This document shows, piece after piece, positions 43,901 through 55,704 of a stretch of DNA of 64,000 nucleotides. A program made the translations under genes and the position numbers. The notes beneath the pieces were generated by a model, which was not told the DNA's origin, ran no database searches, and saw only the letters and a list, made by a program, of their open reading frames with translations. Where the stretch lies: contig NW_006917092.1 of assembly GCF_000516985.1 (NCBI RefSeq), forward strand, positions 1,690,619 through 1,754,618, given 5' to 3'. The stretch is from Pestalotiopsis fici W106-1 (taxonomy: Eukaryota; Ascomycota; Sordariomycetes; Amphisphaeriales; Sporocadaceae). Positions within the stretch are counted from its first letter, which is position 1. Each line of letters starts with the position of its first letter.

Positions 43901-46428
43901 ACAAGACGCTCAAAATCGATGGATCCAGCGGCCATGGTGACTTACTTGTCAGCTGCATTCAGAAGTCGTCGAGTCCTGCAGTACAGAATACAGCACTGCT
44001 CCTTGTCGCAAGCCTGGCCAGCGTTGCGCCAGAGCTGGTTTTGCACAGCGTAATGCCCATCTTCACGTTCATGGGCAACTCGGTTCTGCGCCAGAGCGAC
44101 GATTATTCTGCGCACGTTATCAACCAGACTGTCAAGGAAGTTGTACCGCCATTGATTCAGTCCCTCCGCAGGGGAAAGAAGAGTCCGGTTGCTGGCGCCG
44201 CGGAGCTCTTGTTGAGCTTTGTCACTGCATTTGAGCACATCCCGTCTCACCGAAGACTCGGCCTCTTTGTGTCGCTACTTGAGGTGCTTGGCGCTGAGGA
44301 TTTCCTCTTTGCACTGTTGGCTATGTTGGTGGACAAGTATGGCTCGACTGCTGACGTTTTGTCCTTTGCAAGCCAGGTCTTCCACCAATTCAGTGTTGAG
44401 GTTGAGCTGCAGACTGTGATTAAGCTTTTGAATCTTACCGGCGATCTGTTCCAGTCGCGACCTACCCTTTCGACTGCGTTGTTGAGCACCAGCGAAGATC
44501 GTGACCGCGATCCTCAAAAAATTGCCCTCGCCCAATTAGACTTGCCCCCTCGTCTACTATCGAGCAAGAAGCTGATCACCCAAATTGCAAAGATGACTGA
44601 GAAGGACGATATGGAGGCAGCCAAGATCCGGGAGCTCTACTCGACCCTCCTCGAGGATCTTTTGTCTCTCGCCGAGAGCTTGAAACCATACAAGGCACTC
44701 CATGACAGATGTGGTGACAGCTTGCCCAAGCTCCTCAACCTCCTTCCCATTGGTGAATTCGTCAAGGCGGTGGAGAACCTCTTGGATCGCCCCGATATTG
44801 TCATTCGTCGCAAGGTCCTGCGGGCATTGCAAGTCCGTATCGACCGCGAAGGTCAAGCAGATGCTCTGTCCAGGACCGCATTGCTGGCCTTCCTGCCGCA
44901 GTTGACAGCCATTATCAGAACCTCGGACGATATGGCTTACAAGTACGTGGCTGTGGAATGCGTGGATGTGATTGCCCAAAAGTATGGCAAGAAGGACCCA
45001 GAGGCTGTTTCTGCAGCTGCCATGACTATTGCAGGCGATCAGTGCCTTGGCCAAAGCGATGTCCGCCTGCGGAGTCTGGGCTTGCTGTGCTTGGCATCTC
45101 TTGTCGACGTACTGCAAGACGGCATGGTTCCAGTTCTACCAGTCGCTACTCCCAAGTGTCTGGTCTACCTGAAGGAATCTGTAGCAGACGCTGCCAGGAA
45201 CACGGCACTGCACAACGCATGCTACACCTTCATGCATGCTTTGGCGCAGCATCTCCCTTACATGTTGTCTGGTACCATTCTGCAACAACTGCTTGCCGTG
45301 TCTAGCGAATCCGCGGCGGCCGAACTCGATACTGATGCTATCGACTCACGTGTTCAATGCCTTCAATTCCTTGCTAAGACCGTGGAAGCAAAGGCAATCT
45401 TCACCGCTCTCGAGGTCAACTGGGCAGTGGCTTCAGATAGTGGCTTCAACGTAAGTACATTCAAGAGCAGCACGCGCTCGAAAGCAGCACTAACGCACTT
45501 GCAGGCTATCATGGAATACCTCGATATTCTTGGTCTAGCCATTGACAAACACAGCAAGTCGGATATTGCCAAGAACGTCAGCTCCCTGTCCAACATTTTC
45601 CTGTCGGCTCTCGATCTGCGCCGTGTGGAACATGGCCGGGGCGAGATTAGCAAGAACAGCGCCCGCAACCTCGCGCGCATTGAAGATACCATTAACGCCG
45701 TAGCCCTGCGCATGGTTTACAAGCTCAATGATGCAGCTTTTAGACCCATCTTCTCCTCGCTCATGGACTGGGCTGTCGGTCCCGACTTGCCGTCGTCTGA
45801 CCTTGTCGGCCGCAACCTTCGACTTTTGGGCGCCTTCTCCTTCCTCCTGTCCTTCTTTGACAGCCTCAAGTCCATTGTCACAAGCTACGCTAGCTACATG
45901 GTCGACCCAGCGGTCGCGACGCTGCAAAGACTGGATCCGAAGCAAGGAGGCGAGCAAAAGGACCTGTGGAGGAAGATCCTCAGCACCCTGGCCAAGTGCT
46001 TCGAGCACGACCAGGACGACTTTTGGCAGGCCCCAGCACACTTTTCGGTGGTGGCGCCTGTGCTGACCAGCCAGCTCCTGCACGCGTCCTCGACGGGCGC
46101 AGTGGACATGATGACGCACGACCTCGTGCCTACGCTCGTTGAGCTGGCCGCCGCCGCAGACTCTCAAGACCACCACAAGGAGCTCAACGCGGCCCTGCTC
46201 AAGCACCTGCGCTCCGAGTCGGCAGGTATCCGCCTGGCTGCTGTCAAGGCCGAGCAGAAGCTCACGGAGCGTCTGGGCGAGGACTGGCTCGCCATGCTGC
46301 CCGAAATGCTGCCGTACATTAGCGAGCTCCAAGAAGACGACGAGGAGGACGTTGAAAGGGAGACGCAGCGATGGATTGTGGGTATCGAAGGTATCCTGGG
46401 CGAGAATCTCGATGCCATGTTGCACTAA
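40908..46428 (+). CDS. UTP10: U3 snoRNP-associated protein Utp10 (HEAT-repeat), 1803 aa
   Basis: Large HEAT-repeat scaffold of the UtpA/t-UTP subcomplex of the SSU processome, needed for rDNA transcription and early pre-18S processing in the nucleolus. Three exons: 40908-41281, 41337-45450, 45505-46428. The second intron (45451-45504, GTAAGT, CTAAC, GCAG) is 54 bp and leaves the frame open if ignored; splicing removes 18 residues that break a conserved helix before AIMEYLDILGLAIDKH. The N-terminus MSSLAAQLAQIAANSK and RFRIHEYNTAAVLSTFLPYH are family signatures. The C-terminus carries the BP28-type end (LTERLGEDWLAMLPEMLPYI followed by an acidic tail ELQEDDEEDVE). In between, alpha-helical repeats run throughout, with a basic nuclear-type cluster NKRRR. 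Length matches fungal Utp10 (about 1800). Confidence 0.95.
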
Positions 46429-47096
46429 GCAAAGTCATGATACCCAAATATCCAGGGAAAACAGAGGCGAAAAAAAGAAAATTAAGGAGTTTATATCCAA
46501 TATGGTGTTCTGGGGACGGTTGTGTTAATAGTCGCAAACAATTCAAATTCTTTTTTGCATATTGCTCTCACAAGACTTTCAACTGCTTTACTTACGAATC
46601 ACCTAATCGTCAAGCCGTGAAATCAGCGATGAGAAGATGACACCTACCTTGACAATCACCTCGATCAAATCGTCAGCGCTCGTGGGTGGTATTGAGGCAC
46701 GGCGCGTATCATGGATAACGGCTATAAAATCACAGGCTTCACGAAATGTGTTGCAATAATGGAACTGGTGTTTTGACAGACGACACAGAAGTGGCCAAGT
46801 CTCGCATTTGCAAAGACAATGGCAAGTAATTGTATTTGATCTGTAGCTAAAAGATCCCGGCATCAAAGCCGCTGCTGCTTACTCCGAGCAGTTGAGTCAT
46901 GTAAATTTGTGTGAAGCCATCATGACATGATAATCATTAGATGATTCATATATAGAAGTGAACTGAATTCGAGCTTTGATCGGCAAATCAGGAAATCCTC
47001 CTCGTCGCTCTAATGAACGTGGGTCCGAGTCGGCTGAGCGTTGTCCTTTTCCCCAAAGCATGTATCTTTCCTCTCCAGGACGGATAGGAAAATGCT
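46429..47096. other. Convergent spacer between UTP10 and 5-aminolevulinate synthase
   Basis: It holds the 3' flanks of two convergent genes. No open frame or motif of note. Confidence 0.55.
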
Positions 47097-49024
47097 TTAG
47101 GCGGCCGCGCTAGCCACACGACCCAGGTTCTCACGTTCGAGGAGCAGCTCAGTAAAGTTCTGATCAGCAGGCTTGGTGGCCTTGATTTCCTGGACGACCT
47201 TGTTGTCGATACCCAGTTGCTCATCAGTCCACAGAGGGGGCTCAACGTAGCCGCCCTCGACTCCAACACCGACGAAACCGCCCTGGGCAGCCCAGTCCGA
47301 AGTACGCTTGATGCCCAGCTTGGTCCAAACGTCTTCGAGGGCGTTGACTAGATGGTCGCGGTACTGCTTCTTGTGTCCGGGCGTGGGGGTGATTCTAAGT
47401 CGTTCCTCGCCGCGAGGCACAGTCGGGTAGTTGATGGATTGCACGTAAATTTGGTGATCCTGGAGCAGCATATCCGAGGCCTTCTTGGCAAGCTCAGCGC
47501 TTCCAACCAGAATGGGAATAATGTGAGAGGGGTTGGGCATGACTGGAATGTCGCGGGCCTCCAGCTCCTCCTTCACAGCCCGGGTGTGCATCTGCTGCAG
47601 GAAACGGTCGCCCTTGTGTTCCATCTGGTACTCAATGGCAGTCTTTGCGCCTGCCATGACGGCCGGAGGAAGCGAAGTAGTGAAAATGAAGCCAGGAGCC
47701 AAAGATCGAATCATGTCGACCAGTTTGGCTTTGCCAGCAATATATCCGCCAACACAGCCATAGGCCTTGCCCAGAGTTCCGGTAATGATATCGACACGGT
47801 CCTGAATAGTTCCTTCGGGTCGACCAGCCTTGTGCGCTTCATAGTCGAGATGCTCGGCTACACCGGCACCGCTGGGTCCATACATGCCCACGGCGTGAAC
47901 TTCGTCGAGGAAAGTAATAGCACCGTACTTTTCTGCCAAATCGCAAATACCCTCAATTGGTCCGATGGAGCCACACATGCTGTAAACGGACTCAAAAGCA
48001 ATAATCTTGGGTACGTGTAGCGGCAGAGATGCAAGCTTCTCCTCCAGATCGGCCAGGTCGTTGTGCTTGAAAACCATCTTTTTGGTGCCAGAGTGACGGA
48101 TACCCTGGATCATGGAGGCGTGGTTCAAGCTGTCGGACAAGATGACACAGTCGGGCATCTTGCTTCCCAAGGTCGCGAGGGTAGCATCGTTTGCAACATA
48201 GCACGAGGTAAAGACCAGCGCGGCCTCCTTGGAGTGCAACTTTGCCAAGGTTCCCTCAAGTTCCACGGCGTGCTTATTGTGGCCCGAGATATTTCTGGTA
48301 CCACCGGCTCCGCATCCATACTCATCCAGGGTCTTTTGCATCGTGTTGATGACCTTTTTATTGGTGCCCATGCCGAGGTAGTCGTTGGCGCACCACACAG
48401 TCACCCGGTCGGTCTTCTCGGCCATGTGGGCCTCGGGAAACTCCTTGGCCAGACGGTTGATGTTGTTAAAGTAGCGGTAGGACTTATCCTGGTGCTTCTT
48501 GTCAAGCTCGTCCTGGTAAAAGCCATCGTAATCAAACTTGGCCGTCGTTGAGTTGTTCGACTTGTTGGAAGCTTGCTGCGCAGCGGCGTTTTGCTGTTGA
48601 TGCTGCTTCAACGGGCTGGTAGGCGGGATACGAGCTACGCAATGATTAATTCCCCAGGTTCGACCACGCTCGGCTTGGGCCAAATTTGCTTACCATCACG
48701 GGGAGTAAAGACGCCGTCCATGGCCCTGGCCTCGTTGGGGCGACTGGTGTGGATCTTGGCCTTGCCATTCTTTGCGTTGTTGGTAAAGGCACGAATACCA
48801 GCAATGGCGGCAGCAGTACCGCTGAGACCGGCGCGAGCAGACTGCACAGCGAGAGCCTTGCCCATGATGGGGCAGCGCGAGCCGAGGAGTTGCAACTTGG
48901 ACATGGCGCCGCCACACGGGGAGGCCTGGGGACGAGCGGTAGTCGACAGGGCGCGCAGAGTAGCTGGCGACGCCTGCTTGAGGAATGGGCACATGGCCTT
49001 GGACTGACGCAGTACGGCGTCCAT
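47097..49024 (-). CDS. 5-aminolevulinate synthase, mitochondrial, 622 aa
   Basis: PLP-dependent enzyme that condenses glycine with succinyl-CoA to 5-aminolevulinate, the first step of haem synthesis in the mitochondrial matrix. Two exons: 49024-48694 and 48634-47097. The N-terminal 110 residues form an Arg/Ser/Ala-rich mitochondrial leader containing Cys-Pro motifs in AMCPFLKQA and [10 protein letters not shown] that look like haem-regulatory motifs. The catalytic core shows [58 protein letters not shown] and the PLP-lysine motif [15 protein letters not shown]. The C-terminus ends with the fungal-type extension rich in Gly ([12 protein letters not shown]). Length agrees with Aspergillus HemA (about 640). 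The symbol hemA (HEM1 in yeast) would fit. Upstream the region is long and gene-free. Confidence 0.95.
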
Positions 49025-51270
49025 TGTTGGTGGTTTGGGATATTTCAGGCCGAGTATTCCGGAATAGCTAGTATTGGGTTCAAGGTTAAGTTGAAAAGGT
49101 AAGAGAGAGAAAAAAAAAAGGGTGGAAGAAGGATAAGGTAAAAAGAGAAGAGCAGTCGGTTGTCGAGAAAATGCAGGTACTTCGTTCGCACTGGCACTTC
49201 TTTTTTCGGGGATGAGTTTCGAAGGCGAGGCAAATGTGGGGCAACGCAAGAGAATGGAGCGTTAAACGGCGATGGACGAATCAATCGGCTGCCATAAAGC
49301 CCCAGAATCGATCCAAAGAACTGCCCGCGGAATGGCCTGGAAGGGGGGGTCAAGCTGCGGCACAGTATACTAGAGAGAGTAGTGTAGTACCTCGAGGTAC
49401 CACGAGCCAGTCAATTCAGGGGAATTGTAAATTCTAGGCATAAAAGAGGTTGATTCACTTTCCTATGTATAACATGTCTAATTGACTTTTTATTCACATG
49501 AGATGTATAGTGAGTGATGGGATTCCTGAGCCCGATCAATTGAGATCGTTCAGTGAGTCAATCAGTCATCAATTGGCTCCTGCACTTGCAAGTCTCCAGA
49601 ATATCGGGATCTGATCTGTGTCCATCAACGCCGGCCATCTGTCATCTTCATGTTCTCCTACCATCGGAACGGAATCTCAACAATAAACAAGAACAAGGGC
49701 ACCCCTCTTTCTCTGCGCACCAATGATGGACAAGTTTTTCGGGAATATATTATGCTAGAATGCAGCTATTTAGGTAAGCTGCATTAACTCAGCTGAGCTA
49801 ATAGTCACTGGAAAAGAATAGGGCTCCCTGGGCGGTCAGACAAGAGGAACGGGGGAAGGGGGAAAAAAACAGATTTATCATCGTGTCATGATCGTTAATT
49901 TTTTACCCATCCATAGTACGATGCCATGGGGGGATTGGAAATGGCGCCGGGCCTGACCCTAGACCTCGGAATCTCGGGGTCCCGCTGAATGGTTTCATGG
50001 TAACTAAATTGAATGGGCGGCGGGATAGGTTGGACCCGACTCTGGAATAGAATTTCCTCTCTTTTTTCCCCCCTTCTCGCTCGACCTAAGAAAAAGTGTT
50101 TTAGCGTCAATGCTACGGCGAATGCACATTTTTGGGGGGAGAGCTCAGCAAATCCCCCCTCCAAAACTCCACTCTCTCTCGTTCTCGTTCTCGCGCAAGA
50201 ACAAAACCGAGCGCGAAAGTTCAATTGTAGCCCTCCCTGTCAGCCGTGATTCTCTTGGCTCTTCACCAAGGCAGTGCTGGATTTACTTTCGGACTGACTG
50301 AATTAATACTGCGTATTCGCCAAACGACCGATCCAATGAATGTTTCCCATTCCTTGCTTACCTACTAGGTGAGATATGTAGACTAAATGCCTAACCTAGG
50401 CATCTCCCTTTCTTGCCAAGAGGCTGCCCCGGGTACAGAGGGTTACAAACAACCCTTTGTTTCTGGCGACTCTTCCTTGGGGTAATTGGAATTTGTCTGA
50501 TTGGCTCAACCTTGTTGTCTGTCTATTCCGGCTCCGTACTATCCACTAGCAACAAGAACCGAGATCCCATTCAGTGTTGATCCTGGTCCGTCGCAATCGT
50601 ACATTCTATGTACTGCATAGTACGTATTCCCGCCGGCCTTTGCTCCCTCTTCCGGCGACCGCACCACACCAACTTTCTTGCCTACACAGTACATACCTAG
50701 GCATTATTGCACGGCACCTTTTTAGGCGCGGATCTCGGGATTCGATGTCTTCTTTTTGACACTATTCAGCATTTTCCCCACCTCTTCTCCAGGCCCCGAG
50801 ACATGTATGCTGTGGACATTGCAACCCTACATCCTACATACTGAAGCAAAAGGACTACGTCTTCGGCCAGCAAAGTCAGCCGAGGCATGTCATTAGATGG
50901 GTGTGAGAGTACAACTGTTACCCATTCAATTCTGGGTCCACCTCAATATAATACAGAATATACGTTGAATGACTGCTGACACCAAGTTTGTAACCTGCTT
51001 TAGTAGCATCTCAACCGCCATCCTCCTCCAGCTTGTGCTGTATACACTTACTCAGCTGTGGCTTCGTCGCTGACAGCTGCTTGATCTGACGGCAGACGTG
51101 TCTCGCCCAATCACTGCCAATACGGAAACAACAATCCTTTCTTAATTGTCCCTCACAAACGTAAATGTACTCATACTCAGGCGTGGATTGATATTGGTGA
51201 CCTTTGGCATCGTCGCAATAGTAATGTCAGTAATGCTGCAACCGTTACCACAATTTCAAGTACGAACCCG
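49025..51270. other. Gene-poor upstream region of 5-aminolevulinate synthase
   Basis: 2.2 kb without a supported gene. Positions 49025-49400 are the leader and promoter, with A/T tracts (49107-49120) and a palindromic GGTACCTCGAGGTACC-like patch near 49388-49404. The CG- and CT-rich stretch at 50040-50230 has short open frames in low-complexity sequence. Nothing else is recognised. Confidence 0.5.
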
Positions 51271-52513
51271 TTGCCTTCACCACCACTTGGGATTCCCTCT
51301 ACTTATGAGCGCACTGCCCTCTTAAGATCCTCTTTATCCATGCTGCACTTGGCAAAATCAATCATCTCATCGTTTGGGATCGAGATTGGTGCTCCGCCTG
51401 CGGGCCGTCTTCGGGTGGCATGGGCGTATTTCGATGGATTGGTATCATCAACATAAGAAACAGATTAACATCAAGAGATAGAGTCTCCAGGACCTGCAGC
51501 GGGAGACAGACTTTTACGTCCCAGTTCTCAGTACCCGATGTCTTCCCTTTCGAGGCAAGACATAGGCTGTCCCCACGTCGTACACGCACGGCACGCGGCA
51601 GAACAGGGAAGTGCCATCGCCGGTCGTGCCGGGTATACCAAAATTGATAACGGCTCCGTAGTCAGCGAGAGAAGTGAAATAGATCCCATAACTGCATGGC
51701 TGGCAGGCTCGTTTGGCTGCAGATGGAACATCCTCCAAACTCTCGACTTTGGACAGTACAGCCAGTCATGATAAGAACCATTCAGTGCTTCCCACTTCAT
51801 ACCGGAGGCACTTGCGAATCTGAAGGGCCGTCTCTGCAATAGTGTCAAGAGATGCCGGTGGTGCGAAGACCCGCTTGTTATTCAAGAATTCCGGTGGAGG
51901 ATAAAAGGATTCTGCCGCACGCTTTTACGCCACCGTCGTGGACAAGTTGCCGAATGATTGCAATGAGAAATCCGCACCCTGCGGATGCTGCGCAGCTCAG
52001 GTATGTGACCATACCGCAGCTCCAACTACCCCTCCTCGCTGCCTTCAGAACATCCTAGTAATCCCGTGAGGAATGGATAGACCTTGAAAGTAGTACTCAG
52101 GCCTTGCATGATAGCGTGTGAAGCCGCCGTGATCGAGTTTTGTATAGTGACGGGGAAGTCAAGGACAAACATCCACCGCAGATATCTGCGCGGAGCGGCC
52201 TGGTCAAAGACAGTAAGCTTGTGGGTTTACTTGAGCTATTTGGCGAGGTCATCCTAGCCAGGATTACTGCATCCCTGATAGGGTGAAGAAGACATGATTC
52301 CGTTGAAAAATACCCGAAGTAATGGTCACCAATTGCAGTCTTTAGCTTGTCGAAGGGGTTTAATCTCTTGGTTATCGGGAAGGATGTGACCCGGGCAGCA
52401 CAACTACAAAGTCCACTGTAATTGAGATAAACCATACAGAACACGTGCCGGGGGTCTAGTTCTTTTGTCCCGTGCTTCAAAAGGTAGGCCGCTGTTTCGC
52501 TGTTTCCTCGCAA
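51271..52513 (-). other. Possible decayed gene(s), minus strand
   Basis: Several overlapping minus-strand frames (52513-52097, 51848-51528, 51738-51514, 51589-51362) show protein-like pieces such as SLADYGAVINFGIPGTTGDG and HVFCMVYLNYSGLCSC that pass from frame to frame with stops between. This pattern suggests one or two decayed genes of unknown family. I cannot name them or join them with splice signals. Confidence 0.3.
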
Positions 52514-52848
52514 TCAGATTAGTGACGAAGGGAGGAGCCAAAGTAAAAAGGAAACTTGAGGCAACCGCGAATGCCGGTATTCCGGCTACATATTTGACTG
52601 GGAGATTTTATGCTGTCGTTGATGAACAAGCGTGCCAAAAAGTGGACTCATCACCATCTACATCTTATATCGTGCATGTAATCAATATTGCCTCGAACAG
52701 AATTGTCACAAATCGCATTAATGGAAGCAGGTCCTAGACTATGGGTACAATTAATAGCCCCTGGCGCTGAGTGTCCGTATCTGGAGGAATAATTGATTCA
52801 CTGCTCGTATGCATTGGCAGTGTACAGTCAACTCAAGATTTGACGAAC

Positions 52849-53601
52849 TCAACTACCAAGAGTCTGCGCAAAAGTAGGACCCATGGCGTCACCTTTTGAA
52901 TCAGTCTGTGTTGCCTGAGTGGCAAATGCCAGAAATACAGCTTGCCAGCCCGACAGGTCACCATTCCCCGATCCAAAGTTGAAGATCATACCGCCATCCT
53001 GATAAACTCCATTCTCTTTGGCAAAGCGACCTGAGTCGCCCTGGTTCATATGTATGTCGCTGTCACAGGTCAGTATTCATGTTTGCAAACGTGCCTGAAG
53101 AATGCACAAGAAATCATGTGGTGAAAACACATCAATCAATACATGTACGTACTGGATTCCGCTGCCTTCGCTGTACTTGCTGCCATACAGGTACATGTCC
53201 GCCTTTTCACTAACAGCGGCATTGAGAATAGGGTTGAGAAAGTCGAGGATGTCGTTGTTGGGCCCCTTCTCTTGGTAGTCTAGGATGCGGCCCTGCTTGA
53301 CATTGACAAGGTCGCTCTTGAGGTAGTCTAGCCCCAGACCGCTGGACGTGTGGTTGGTGATTGCTTGATAGCCCTTGTCAATAGCTGCAAGCTTGGCCGC
53401 GAGCGGGTGGCTATCGTCAAAGGAAACGACATTCCAGAAGACGATGCGCGAGTCCGAGTCCTTGGACTTGACGTCCACAGCACAGTCGAGGTCATCGGAG
53501 TCGCCGTCCGTAAAGGTTATGTGTCCGTGGTCGTTGTCTTGCTGGGTGGGCTCCCACTTGGTCGCCGTTCCGCGCCAGACTCCGTATGCTGAAATGGTCA
53601 T
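52849..53601 (-). CDS. DUF2278 (YukJ-like) family protein, 219 aa
   Basis: Function unknown; the family is common in bacteria and patchy in fungi. Two exons, 53601-53153 and 53059-52849, joined in phase at GSGIQ/HDIHMNQGD. Family features in order: YGVWRG near the N-terminus, DDLDCAVDVKSKDSDSRIVF, SHPLAAKLAAIDKGYQAI, GLGLDYLKSDLV, GPNNDILDFLNPILNAAV, LYGSKYSEG, then GIHDIHMNQGD, KENGVYQDGGMIFNFG and WQAVFLAFATQATQTD. The start is MTISAYGVW; codons upstream lack an ATG. There is no signal peptide. The conserved HDIHMNQG and QDGG patches are probably ligand-binding or catalytic (inference). The gene lies in the gene-poor block beside decayed frames, fitting an accessory, possibly transferred gene. 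Confidence 0.88.
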
Positions 53602-54630
53602 TGTGCCTGGCAATGCGAAGATAATTGAAAAGATTCAAATTGGCTTTGAAGATATGATCGTAGAACTCTCAATGTCTAATATTGACCTACCAGTGCCCAG
53701 AGCAACTGCCGGCTTGGCGGTTGATATAAAGGAGCTATTTACACGTGTTTACCCCCCAATATGAGACGTGACATCATCTGTCTCTGCCTCAGCACGGGCT
53801 CTTCATGGGTCAATCAGTGATCTTTTGGCCCTGCTGCTCTGACGGTGGTGCTACATTTGCCTTTGTGGCAGACTAGCCAACGTATGGAGAAGCAATTGCT
53901 GCGGAATAAAAGATAAGCAAACAAGACCCGGTAATACCAAAAGATACAGCACGTGGTTCCCCGCTTGGGGTGAGATAGGAAAGCTTGTAGTTGGTGGCCC
54001 CCAAGCCGCCTGCATGATGAGCCGAGCAAGCATGCCAACATGCCCTGAATCCTTGGCAGGGTCCAGTATTCGTGACATCACGCCTCTGTGCTGTCTCGTA
54101 ATTGCCGTGCTGCTTTTTGCTGGATACTATATGCTCCATACATCCATCATTTTCGTCTTGTATTGCCAATGCATTTGCGACGGTCATACTGTGATTAGTT
54201 TCATATGTGTAAATAATCGCTGCCAAGAACAAGAGGAGCGTTTGCTGCGTGTCCGAGATGCAAACATGTTGGCTGGTGGGTGCATATCGGAGCTATTTTT
54301 GCGGTCCTCGGGCTCATCTCGCGCGAGACGGGATCGCCCGCAGAGATCTTCAGCCACTAAAAATACACATGCTCGAGCTCTCCAACACACAACTTCAAAG
54401 GCCTGGCTATAGCTATATTTGGCAGCGGGTTCACGAAGCAATATAGTCAAGACAGTATCATAGCACTCAAGCTAAAGAGTATCTATCGACACAGCCCTTA
54501 TTGGCAGCTTGGGTAGGACGAACGTATCTCCAGGTACTCACTAGTACAGTGCAGAGTTTCGTGGAACTGCGGGGTTGTTTCAACGGCGTCAATCGTATTT
54601 ATCAAATTCCTCCTGCATATCTACACAACC
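53602..54630. other. Divergent spacer between the DUF2278 and esterase genes
   Basis: No gene is seen. It contains the promoters of two divergent genes. Frames across 53814-54450 are short and overlap on both strands without motifs. Confidence 0.5.
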
Positions 54631-55704
54631 ATGGCTGTAAGAGATATCCTTGACCCACATCCCATGGCTTTCTTTGACCCCATCTGTCCATGTTTGGATC
54701 GAGCTGGCTAAGTCGGACTCGAGGCTTCCTACGACCAAGTCGTCCTCTTCGGCGACTCTCTGTTCCAGGGCGCTACCGACATCTTGGAGGGTTTCTCTTT
54801 CCAAGCTGCCCTCCAGAAGCGTAAGTACAACTTTCTTTCAGGTTCTGCATACTACAAAGTCATATACTTACACATTTGACAGACTGCATACGGCGTCTTG
54901 ATGTGGTCAACAGGGGCTTTTCTGGCTGGAACACGGAAGATGCCCTGAGATATCTGCCGGAAATCTTCCCAGCAAAGAGCTCAGACTATACTGGTCCTAG
55001 GCTTCGATATCTGGTAGGGGTTTTGTGACCTGATAGATGTTCGATCTATATGGCTCATACATCTCTCACAGCTTGTTCTCCTTGGTGCCAACGACGCCTG
55101 CCACCCATGGTCGCTCCCAACCCAGTTCTGCCCACAAGAGGAGTACAAGGCGAACCTCAAAAAGATCATCACGCACCCAAACATCACGGCCCACGACACC
55201 AAAGTTCTCTTGGTGGCGCCGCCGCCGCTGGACGAAACCCGCATCTACCAGTACGACATTGAGGAAAACGGCCTGGACAAGCTCACCCGCAGCGCCGCCA
55301 ACAGCGCCCAGTACTCGCAGCTGGCCCGCGACGTGGCGGCCGAGGTGCCTGGTACCGTACTCATCGATCTCCAGGACGCCCTTACCAAGCACGCCATCAC
55401 CTTGACACCAGAGTATGACGCCAAGAACCCCCAGCATCACAATGGTGACATTCCGCTGCTCGGCTACATGGACGGCAACGACGGCAAGGGATTCCGCGGC
55501 GCCCTGGGGCGTTTGTTCCCCGACGGCTTGCACCTTAGCGGCGAGGCATATCGCGTGTTCTTTGACTTGGTTGCACCTCACATCGGCCCCTTTCCCGAGT
55601 TGTTAGACGAGAAGGATGTCAAGTCAGAGTTTGCAAACCCGTTCCCGGACTGGAAGATTCTTGCAACCGAGAGAGAGGAGAAGAAAAAGGCAAAGAGCCA
55701 GTAG
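54631..55704 (+). CDS. SGNH/GDSL esterase, isoamyl-acetate-hydrolysing type, 288 aa
   Basis: Homologue of yeast Iah1, an esterase that hydrolyses short acyl esters. Four exons: a 6-bp first exon ATGGCT (54631-54636), then 54724-54820, 54883-55013 and 55072-55704. All junctions keep the frame, and the family start A-S-Y-D-Q-V-V-L-F-G-D-S is completed by the first splice. Catalytic blocks are FGDSLFQG (Ser), then RRLDVVNRGFSGWNTE with the block II Gly, LLGANDAC (block III Asn), and DGLHLSGEAYRVFF (Asp and His). Length is slightly above yeast Iah1 (238) owing to an acidic/basic C-terminal tail (ATEREEKKKAKSQ). There is no signal peptide, so it is probably cytosolic. The micro-exon is my reconstruction; an alternative first exon further upstream is possible. 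Confidence 0.88.

Noticed and set aside
45535..46425. 296-codon minus-strand frame
   Set aside because: It lies antisense to the UTP10 C-terminus, whose frame has family motifs; the antisense frame has none and arises from codon bias.
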